A DNA stretch of 64,000 nt from Apostichopus japonicus (taxonomy: Eukaryota; Echinodermata; Holothuroidea; Aspidochirotida; Stichopodidae): positions 79,501 to 143,500 of the forward strand of contig NC_092570.1 in NCBI RefSeq assembly GCF_037975245.1, in the 5' to 3' direction. Position 1 is the stretch's first letter. Every line of letters begins with the position of its first letter. Under the pieces are notes generated by a model, which was not told where the DNA came from, did no database searches, and saw nothing but the letters and a program-made list of their open reading frames with translations. A program made the translations under genes and the position numbers. This document shows, in pieces, positions 14,101 to 26,100 of the stretch.

Positions 14101-17100
14101 GCATTCTTGTTGTACCCATGAACAACATGTATTATCGGTATTGGCTTATATATGTCGGTATCAAAATTTCTTTCGTTATTTTAATTCTTATAAGTTCGCA
14201 GCTAATATAAAACATCCTTTTGTCTGAGTTAAGTTGGATTATTTTGGCCTAGAAACCAGTCCCCATTCTTTGGCATTACAAGGTGATCTAAAAACACAAT
14301 TTGAGGCTCTTGTAAACCTATTAATACCAATGGTACAAACCTTTTTGAAATGCGAGCAGAAGCCATTTACTCACCCTGAATAGCAAGCATAGCTAGAGAC
14401 ACTGCTTGTTATTTATATTCCTGTTAGACACTGACTACAGTATACAATCTTGGTACCACACACCACTAATATTGTGTAGGCTACATTGTTTGGCATTCAT
14501 ACTTCTGTTTGACATGGACTTAAGTATACAATCTCGATACCACACAACACTAATATTGTGTAGGCTACATTGTTTGGCATTCATACTCCTGTTCGACATG
14601 GACTACAGTATACAATCTTGGTACCACACAACACTAATATTGTGTAGGCTACATTGTTTGGCATTCATACTCCTGTTTGACATGGACTTAAGTATACAAT
14701 CTCGATACCACACAACACTAATATTGTGTAGGCTACATTGTTTGGCATTCATACTCCTGTTCGACATGGACTACAGCATACAATCTTGGTACCACACAAC
14801 ACTAATATTGTGTAGGCTACATTGTTTGGCATTCATACTCCTGTTTGACATGGACTTAAGTATACAATCTCGATACCACACAACACTAATATTGTGTAGG
14901 ATACATTGTTTGGCATTCATACTCCTGTTTGACATGGACTACAGTATCCAATCTTGGTACATCACACCACTAATATTGTGTATGCTACATTGTTTGGCAT
15001 TCATACTCCTGTTCGACATGGACTACAGTATACAATCTTGGTACCACACAACACTAATATTGTGTAGGCTACATTGTTTGGCATTCATACTCCTGTTTGA
15101 CATGGACTACAGTATACAATCTTGGTACCACACAACACTAATATTGTGTAGGCTACATTGTTTGGCATTCATACTCCTGTTAGACACTGACTACAGTATA
15201 CAATCTTGGTACCACACAACACTAATATTGTGTAGGCTACATTGTTTGGCATTCATACTCCTGTTTGACATGGACTACAGTATACAATCTTGGTACCACA
15301 CAACACTAATATTGTGTAGGCTACATTGTTTGGCATTCATACTCCTGTTAGACACTGACTACAGTATACAATCTTGGTACCACACAACACTAATATTGTG
15401 TAGGCTACATTGTTTAGCATTCATACTCCTGTTTGACATGGACTACAGTATACAATCTTGGTACCACACAACACTAATATTGTGTAGGCTACATTGTTTG
15501 GCATTCATACTCCTGTTAGACACTGACTACAGTATACAATCTTGGTACCACACAACACTAATATTGTGTAGGCTACATTGTTTGGCATTCATACTCCTGT
15601 TCGACATGGACTACAGTATACAATCTTGGTACCACACAACACTAATATTGTGTAGGCTACATTGTTTGGCATTCATACTCCTGTTTGACATGGACTACAG
15701 TATACAATCTTGGTACATCACAACACCTAACACCTACGTATTTGATCATGAAAACATTGTCAGTGGAGAATGTATTTCATTTATAATTGCATCCAATATG
15801 TAATTTCTTGAAACACTTTTTTTCCGGCCAATTTTTGGACCTGTTAAACACTAGATAAAAGGATGCAATACTAGAATGAAACTACACTGAATGAACAATG
15901 GCTAAAGTCAGAATGGACCAGCTTAAATAAAGGGATTGTAATTTGATATCTGTTTTAAGCACAATCTGGTAGTAACAATATAGATGCAAATCACTCTTCA
16001 TTCTCTTTTAAAGCTGGACCTCTCAGACCTGATAGACAGACTACTACAGGTGGACGCCAGGCTCTTAAGGATATGTTGGCCAAACAGAACAACCCACCTA
16101 TACCAATGCAGGTAAATAGAACTGACTCAGATTTTTTTCTTCTGATTTTCATCGGAAATTCAATTTCTTCACTCGTTTCCTATGTCACATTTTTTTTACT
16201 TTATCAAGAAATTCAAAAATTTTCAATCAAACCAAACCAGCATAAAGAAAATTTAAGTCACATTCATTACAGATCATATATGTCTTTTATAACCCTTCAT
16301 TTTAACACAGTGAGATTCATGTCCTATAGTTCTGTCTAATAGATCCATGTCCACTGTTCCCTCTCCCCCCCCCCCCCTCCTGATTTTTGTTTTTCAAGTG
16401 CAAATGGCATCTCCATAGAATGCATTTATACAGGTCAATACAAACCCATTTCACACAGATGCAGGGAAATATAACAAGGCATTCATACACAACAATCAAG
16501 CTTGCAAATTAAAACAAAGAAGTACAGAACAATAGCATGTTAAACAAGGGTAAACAGTAGGCATTTGCTGAATTGGATGTTTGTTTTAAACTTGTGTGAA
16601 AAGGTAAGTCAATAAAAAAGATAGAGTCCTAATTCATTAATGGCATAGTATTTGTGATAATGACAGATGCAAGTATTGGCCCCAGTTCACCATCCACTAG
16701 AATCCCTAGAACTACTTCATGGTGTATGGTTAGTTGCTTAACAGACCATTCAGTAATCATAGTGAGCACTTGGTTTGTTCATATGTCGCAAATACAGCTA
16801 GTCAGTGGGTATATTAACTTAACATACATAGTTGTGTAGCAAACTCAAATTTTTGCCCTTTGAATTGTTGCTGAAAAAGCTTCATTGTAATACATAATAT
16901 GTCTTTTTAGGTCTCCATACACTTATAAAGACGTTAACTTAGATCCTAGACAATCCGAGAATCTGTGATAAATCTCAGCTAGTTTACAAGTCGTTGTGAT
17001 ATGAAGTGCAAGGATACTAGGATGCAAAGGGAAGGTCTGTTTGGTATGGCATAGATTTAGATTATCAAAAAGTTACATGATATTGGACAGGGAAAGAAAA

Positions 17101-20100
17101 AACAAATAACTCAATAGTGAATTCCATATATACCTTAGATTTTGTTGTTTCCTGGCAATGCACCCTGTGACCCCATCACTATATACTGTGATTGATCACA
17201 AATCTTGAGTCCCTCAACTCTTTGTCCTTCCACTGTTTATCTCCTACCTCTCCTCTTCCCCTGTTGGTTTCTTTCTTTCTTCTCTCCATCCCTTGTTTAC
17301 TAATCCCCTTACATCTATCTCTTTGTGTTCACCATGCTCATTAACCTATCTGTATTCTGTGCGCGTTTTTGTCCTTTCTGTTACTGTTACTTGTCATTTA
17401 GCCTTTGAAGAAGATCCTGCTAGGTTCGAAACGTCAGGCCAACTTACTTTTACACATTCTCCTACACAGGCTCTCTAGTGGATAAGCAGTTTGCTAACAG
17501 TTTTATTTTATTTTGCAAAAATGTGTTAAAAAAGTTAGTATGTTGTGTTACAAGCAAAGGCTAAGGTTGTAGCCTTTCAATGGGATTTAGACTACTTAAG
17601 TTTTCTACCTTAAAAATGGAGACATTTCCTTTCTTTCTCCATTTACACAGAAAATATTATTGTAAAGTGTATACGAGGCTCATTTTTAAGAAAGTTTCAA
17701 GCAGGGTGTTAGGTTGTCCGACGTGATTTTTGATAATCTTGGATGATCAGACGACCGTTAAATTTGAGCACTGGTGTAAACCAGGAGTATCCACCTGAAA
17801 TTTGAAAGAGAGTAATTTCTGATGCGCTAACTAAATTGTGGGATAGGGGGCAGGGAGAAGCTTTACACACCCTAAATTGATGCTTTATAATTTGTTACAA
17901 TTAGTATTTTACATGAAGCAGTTTTATGTTGTTTCCCATGTGTTATGTTCAAAATATATTTACAGGCAATATAGTGGTTGTCAGTTGGGTGAAATAAAGA
18001 TGTATGATAGAGGACAATCATACTTATCAGCGTGAATTAGTACTATGTAGGAAACTGTAGGTTTGGAATGTTTCTGCATATATCTGGTGACTTGTGGCAT
18101 ATTTATAAGTTAGTACTATGTAGGGAACTGTAGGTTTGGAATGCTTCTGCATATATCTGGTGACTTGTGGCATATTTATAAGTTAGTACTATGTAGGGAA
18201 CTGTAGGTTTGGAATGCTTCTGCATATATCTGGTGACTTGTGGCATATTTATGAATTAGTACTATGTAGGAACTGTAGGTTTGGAATGCTTCTGCATATA
18301 TCTGGTGACTTGTGGCATATTTATGAATTAGTGCTGTGTAGGGAACTGTAGGTTTGGAATGTTTCTGCATCTATCTGGTGACTTGTGGCATATTTATAAG
18401 TTAGTGCTATGTAGGGAACTGTAGGTTTGGAATGCTTCTGCATATATCTGGTGACTTGTGGCATATTTATGAATTAGTACTATGTAGGGAACTGTAGGTT
18501 TGGAATGTTTCTGCATCTATCTGGTGACTTGTGGCATATTTATAAGTTAGTACTATGTAGGGAACTGTAGGTTTGGAATGCTTCTGCATATATCTGGTGA
18601 CTTGTGGCATATTTATGAATTAGTACTATGTAGGGAACTGTAGGTTTGGAATGTTTCTGCATCTGTCTGGTGACTTGTGGCATATATATAAGTTAGTACT
18701 ATGTAGGGAACTGTAGGTTTGGAATGCTTCTGCATATATCTGGTGACTTGTGGCATATTTATGAATTAGTAATAGGTAGGGAACTGTAGGTTTGGAGTGT
18801 TTCTGCATCTGTCTGGTGACTTGTGGCATATATATAAGTTAGTACTATGTAGGGAACTGTAGGTTTGGAATGCTTCTGCATATATCTGGTGACTTGTGGC
18901 ATATTTATGAATTAGTACTATGTAGGGAACTGTAGGTTTGGAGTATTTCTGCATCTGTCTGGTGACTTGTGGCATATTTATAAGTTAGTACTATGTAGGG
19001 AACTGTAGGTTTGGAATGCTTCTGCATATATCTGGTGACTTGTGGCATATTTATGAATTAGTACTATGTAGGAAACTGTAGGTTTGGAATGTTTCTGCAT
19101 CTATCTGGTGACTTGTGGCATATTTATAATTAGTACTATGTAGGGAACTGTAGGTTTGGAATGCTTCTGCATCTGTCTGGTGACTTGTGGCATATTTATG
19201 AATTAGTACTATGTAGGGAACTGTAGGTTTGGAATGTTTCTGCATCTGTCTGGTGACTTGTGGCATATATATAAGTTAGTACTATGTAGGGAACTGTAGG
19301 TTTGGAATGCTTCTGCATATATCTGGTGACTTGTGGCATATTTATGAATTAGTACTATGTAGGGAACTGTAGGTTTGGAATGCTTCTGCATATATCTGGT
19401 GACTTGTGGCATATTTATGAATTAGTACTATGTAGGGAACTGTAGGTTTGGAATGCTTCTGCGTATATTTGGTGACTTGTGGATATTTATGAATTAGTAA
19501 TAGGTAGGGATCTGTAGGTTTGGAGTATTTCTGCATATATCTGGTGACTTGTGGCATATTTATGAATTAGTACTATGTAGGAGCTGTAGGTTTGGAATGT
19601 TTCTGCATCTATCTGGTGACTTGTGGCATATTTATGAATTAGTAATATGTAGGGATCTGTAGGTTTGGAGTATTTCTGCATATATCTGGTGACTTGTGGC
19701 ATATTTAAGAATTAGTTAATACAGTAGGCACTGATACTTGATGATACTTATTGAGGATTACAATGGTTGGATCTAGGCTGTGTTTTAGTTGCAATCAATT
19801 TGATGGTTCATACTAGCACTGAACCATTGATAGAGTTAGGTTAAGAACTTTCAGTGCCTGACTTGAGTAAGTAGAGAAGCAAATCCGATTTTCCAGTTAA
19901 GCTGACGCGATCCTTCACCATCTCAGCAAGTATTGTGTAGCCCATGTGATCAACACCCTATTTAAGTCAGTAGAGTAGCAATCTGATGGTCCCATTGTGT
20001 AGCCCATGTGATTAACACCCTACTTAAGTCAGTAGAGTAGAATCTGATGGTCCAACTGTGTAGCCCATGTGATTAACACCCTATTTAAGTCAGTAGAGTA

Positions 20101-23100
20101 GCAATCTGATGGTCCCATTGTGTAGCCCATGTGATCAACACCCTATTTAAGTCAGTAGAGTAGCAATCTGATGGTCCCATTGTGTAGCCCATGTGATCAA
20201 CACCCTACTTAAGTCAGTAGAGTAGAATCTGATGGTCCAACTGTGTAGCCCATGTGATTAACACCCTATTTAAGTCAGTAGAGTAGCAATCTGATGGTCC
20301 CATTGTGTAGCCCATGTGATTAACACCCTTCTTAAGTCAGTAGAGTAGCAATCTGATGGTCCCATTGTGTAGCCCAGGTGATCAACACCCTACTTTAGTC
20401 AGTAGAGTAGAATCTGATGGTCCAACTGTGTAGCCCATGTGATCAACACCCTATTTAAGTCAGTAGAGTAGCAATCTGATGGTCCCATTGTGTAGCCCAG
20501 GTGATCAACACCCTACTTAAATCAGTAGTGTAGCAATCTGATGGTCCTACTGTGTAGCCCATCAACACCCTATTTAAGTCAGTAGAGTAGCAATCTGATG
20601 GTCCCATTGTGTAGCCCATGTGATTAACACCCTTCTTAAGTCAGTAGAGTAGCAATCTGATGGTCCCATTGTGTAGCCCAGGTGATCAACACCCTACTTA
20701 AGTCAGTAGAGTAGAATCTGATGGTCCAACTGTGTAACCCATGTGATTAACACCCTATTTAAGTCAGTAGAGTAGCAATCTGATGGTCCCATTGTGTAGC
20801 CCATGTGATTAACACCCTTCTTAAGTCAGTAGAGTAGCAATCTGATGGTCCCATTGTGTAGCCCAGGTGATCAACACCCTACTTAAGTCAGTAGAGTAGA
20901 ATCTGATGGTCCAACTGTGTAGCCCATGTGATTAACACCCTATTTAAGTCAGTAGAGTAGCAATCTGATGGTCCCATTGTGTAGCCCATGTGATTAACAC
21001 CCTTCTTAAGTCAGTAGAGTAGCAATCTGATGGTCCCATTGTGTAGCCCAGGTGATCAACACCCTACTTAAGTCAGTAGAGTAGAATCTGATGGTCCAAC
21101 TGTGTAGCCCATGTGATCAACACCCTATTTAAGTCAGTAGAGTAGCAATCTGATGGTCCCATTGTGTAGCCCAGGTGATCAACACCCTACTTAAATCAGT
21201 AGTGTAGCAATCTGATGGTCCTACTGTGTAGCCCATCAACACCCTACTTAAGTCAGTAGAGTAGCTATCTGATGGTCCAACTGTGTAGCCCATGTGATTA
21301 ACACCCTACTTAAATCAGTAGTGTAGCAATCTGATGGTCCTACTGTGTAGCCCATCAACACCCTATTTAAGTCAGTAGAGTAGCTATCTGATGGTCCAAC
21401 TGTGTAGCCCATGTGATTAACACCCTACTTAAATCAGTAGTGTAGCAATCTGATGGTCCTACTGTGTAGCCCATCAACACCCTATTTAAGTCAGTAGAGT
21501 AGCTATCTGATGGTCCAACTGTGTAGCCCATCAACACCCTACTTAAGTCAGTAGAGTAGAATCTGATGGTCCAACTGTGTAGCCCATGTGATTAACACCC
21601 TTCTTAAGTCAATAGAGTAGCAATCTGATGGTCCCAATGTGTAGCCCAGGTGATCAACACCCTTCTTAAATCAGTAGTGTAGCAATCTGATGGTCCTACT
21701 GTGTAGCCCATCAACACCCTACTTTAGTCAGTAGAGTAGCAATCTGATGGTCCCATTGTGTAGCCCAACACCCTACTTAAGTCAGTAGAGTAGCAATCTG
21801 ATGGTCTATTTATGTCATCAATGATTATTTTCTTTAATAAACCATGTATATTACAAACTGTATTGTTTTCTTTTGCAGCATCAGTATCCTATAATATCAA
21901 AGCGTAATGAGGCACGCAAGCAATTTGAACATCATCAACATGGAAATATTAGTCTATCAACAAATCGAGCCATGTTTCAGAATCAGTACAAGAACCCACA
22001 TCCTGATGCTTCTATGCACCACATCAACCCAAATCAGACTCCACAGGTCAGTAACTTTACAAAGGATGACATTCAACTTTCATACAATGCTATCACTTAA
22101 GACTTAAGCTTAATTGAGCTTATTGATTAAGCTTATATGTTTGATTGTCAGGTTTCTAAGTTCATTATTTACTGCTGTTTAGTTTAACTTCACTATCATG
22201 AACATGTACTTTAGTAAGTAACTATATCAGGCAGGAGACAATGCTTTCATCAGTGGGTTTACACCTTCAGGGTTACAGGTTTATCTCACAGGAAAAAAAT
22301 GTAGTAACAGTGTTCTATGAATTAATTCTATATAGAACAACAAATGTTTTGAAGTCACTTGAATTATGGTGTTTGAACTCTATTTCATCACACCTTGTGT
22401 CAAAACTGTTCATTTCTGTTTAAGAATAAATGACTGGTAGTAACCAGCATTGTCTAATACTTGCACTGGAGCCTGACTGCAGATAAATGACTGGTAGTAA
22501 TCAGTGTTGTCTTATACTTCCACTGGAGCCTGACTGCAGATAAATGACTGGTAGTAATCAGTGTTGTCTTATACTTGCACTGGAGCCTGACTGCATATAA
22601 ATGACTGGTAGTGTTCAGTGTTGTCTAAACCTTGCACTGGAGCCTGACTGCATATAAATGACTGGTAGTAATCAGTGTTGTCTAATACTTGCACTGGAGC
22701 CTGACTGCATATAAATGACTGGTAGTAATCAGTGTTGTCTAATACTTGCACTGGAGCCTGACTGCATATAAATGACTGGTAGTAATCAGTGTTGTCTAAT
22801 ACTTGCACTGGAGCCTGACTGCAATATAAATGACAGGTAGTAATCAGTGTTGTCTAATACTTGCACTGGAGCCTGACTGCAGATAAATGACTGGTAGTAA
22901 TCAGTGTTGTCTTATACTTCCACTGGAGCCTGACTGCAGATAAATGACTGGTAGTAATCAGTGTTGTCTAATACTTCCACTGGAGCCTGACTGCATAAAT
23001 TACTGGTAGTAATCAGTGTTGTCTTATACTTCCACTGGAGTCTGACTGCATATAAATGACTGGTAGTAATCAGTGTTGTCTTATACTTCCACTGGAGCCT

Positions 23101-26100
23101 GACTGCAGATAAATGACTGGTAGTAATCAGTGTTGTCTTATACTTGAACTGGAGTCTGACTGCATAAATATGACTGGTAGTAATCAGTGTTGTCTTATAC
23201 TTGAACTGGAGTCTGACTGCATATAAATGACTGGTAGTAATCAGTGTTGTCTTATACTTCCACTGGAGCCTGACTGCATATAAATTACTGGTAGTAATCA
23301 GTGTTGTCTTATACTTGAATTGGAGTCTGACTGCATATAAATGACTGGTAGTAATCAGTGTTGTCTTATACTTGAACTGGAGTCTGACTGCATATAAATT
23401 ACTGGTAGTAATCAGTGTTGTCTTATACTTCCACTGGAGCCTGACTGCAGATAAATGACTGGTAGTAGTCAGTGTTGTCTTATACTTGAACTGGAGCCTG
23501 ACTGCATATAAATGACTGGTAGTAATCAGTGTTGTCTTATACTTGAACTGGAGCCTGACTGCAGATAAATGACTGGTAGTAATCAGTGTTGTCTTATACT
23601 TGAACTGGAGTCTGACTGCATAAATTACTGGTAGTAATCAGTGTTGCCTTATACTTGAATTGGAGTCTGACTGCATATAAATGACTGGTAGTAATCAGTG
23701 TTGTCTTATACTTGAACTGGAGTCTGACTGCATATAAATGACTGGTAGTAATCAGTGTTGTCTTATACTTCCACTGGAGCCTGACTGCAGATAAATGACT
23801 GGTAGTAATCAGTGTTGTCTTATACTTGAACTGGAGTCTGACTGCATATAAATGACTGGTAGCAATCAGTGTTGTCTTATACTTCCACTGGAGCCTGACT
23901 GCATATAAATTACTGGTAGTTATCAGTGTTGTCTTATACTTGAACTGGAGCCTGACTGCATATAAATGACTGGTAGTAATCAGTGTTGTCTTATACTTGA
24001 ACTGGAGCCTGACTGCATATAAATGACTGGTAGTAATCAGTGTTGTCTTATACTTGAACTGGAGTCTGACTGCATAAATTACTGGTAGTAATCAGTGTTG
24101 CCTTATACTTGAATTGGAGTCTGACTGCATATAAATGACTGGTAGTACTCAGTGTTGTCTTACACTTCCACTGGAGCCTGACTGCAGATAAATGACTGGT
24201 AGTAATCAGTGTTGTCTTATACTTGAACTGGAGCCTGACTGCAGATAAATGACTGGTAGTAATCAGTGTTGTCTTATACTTGAACTGTAGTCTGACTGCA
24301 TATAAATGACTGGTAGTGTTCAGTGTTGTCTTATACTTGCACTGGAGCCTGACTGCAGATAAATTACTGGTAGCAATCAGTGTTGTCTTATACTTCCACT
24401 GGAGCCTGACTGCATATAAATGACTGGTAGTAATCACTGTTGTCTTATACTTCAACTGGAGTCTGACTGCAGATAAATGACTGGTAGTAATCAAAAACAT
24501 ATTGCACTGATGTTAATGCTGGTTTGTTATCTATCACATTAGGGCTTCAAGAGAAACATATTGCAGTGATGCTAATGCTGGTTTGTTATCTATCACATTA
24601 GGTCTTCAACAGAAACATATTGCATTGATGTTAATGCTGGTTTGTTATCTATCACATAGGGCTTCAACAGAAACATATTGCACTGATGTTAATGCTGGTT
24701 TGTTATCTATCACATTAGGGCTTCAACAGAAACATATTGCACTGATGCTAATGCTAGTTTGTTATCTATTACATTAGGGCTTCAAGAGAAACATATTGCA
24801 GTGATGTTAATGCTGGTTTGTTATCTATCACATAGGGCTTCAAGAGAAACCTATTGCACTGATGCTAATGCTGGTTTGTTATCTATCACATTAGGGCTTC
24901 AACAGAAACATATTGCAGTGATGCTAATGCTGGTTTGTTATCTATCACATAGGGCTTCAACAGAAACTTTCCTAGCCAGCTGATGACACCATCACAAATG
25001 ACCACAACTCATCACCAGCCAGGTGGTGCAACCATGAACTACTCACAGTACCAAAATCAAGCACAGGTGAACCCTGCACAGGCTATGATGCCGGGTATGA
25101 GACAGCCCCATCCACATAGAGGAAGGAATTTTATGTCACAGCCTATGTCCACTCCTGCTATGTGAGTAGCTAATCTCTTAATGAAATACAGTAAAGGCTT
25201 ACTTTTAGGGTTTTGCTTGCCACAAATAGTGGTATAATAATAATATACTATAAGGGGTTCATCAATGGTGTACCGTGCATTTATTGCAGGATAGTAATCA
25301 ATCGGGTATAATTAAAGTTTAAAGGCCTCTGCCTTCTCAGTTCTCTTTACCAGAAATGCATTGAGATGTGGATGATGTAATTAGCAGATTTTTTTAGGAA
25401 TTTAAATCCTGAAGGTTTTCTTCTAGTCTGGAGGTCAGTTTGTTTCACTAAAAATGAATGATGTTGTAGCTCAATTAACTTTTTCAAAGTGAACTGTTCC
25501 ATGTATCACAGTTCATTGTTTGCGAAACCACAAAAGAAAGCTGTTCTGTTGTCTCTGTAACAGATAATAACCCAGTCTTAGAAACTCTTGCTTCAATTCA
25601 ACTGTCCTATTGCAAATTATGGAAGTTTGTTGTCAGTAATTTCGATACCATTCCATTCAAAGAGGAAATATTTCAAGGTTTTGGACTCAGCTTTGGTTGG
25701 AACTGAATGATCTTGGCCCCATTTCCCACTTCGTAGTCAAGACCAAATTTGTCTCATATCTAGAGATGAAAAATATTGCTTGTAATCAACCCATTGTAAT
25801 AAATCCTTTTCAAGTGTGAAATTCATCCTCTCTATTATTGATTGACAATTACTACCAAACACTTTGATTTAATCCTTTACTTTCTTGAGATTCCTATTAA
25901 TAACCTATTTTTCTGCATTTTTTATTGTGCCCTTTTGCAAATGAATTTTTTATACCCAGCACGTTGACCATGTAAGCAAGCATCTACAGTAGGAGAGATG
26001 AAATTGTTATCATTCCTCTTTTTGAGTTTCATTCCACCTTTGACCTACTATTCCTGTGTGCTTCATTTTACCCACTAGCAACATGATTGGGTACCAGATT

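Noticed and set aside
16670-16735. Possible extra MED12 exon after an AATGACAG acceptor
   Set aside because: The frame is short, the acceptor lacks a good pyrimidine tract, and exons e and f already join in phase without it.
24976-25161. Alternative start of MED12 exon g at the CCTAG acceptor
   Set aside because: It would need two bases carried over from exon f, but exon f ends at a codon boundary, so the frame would break.
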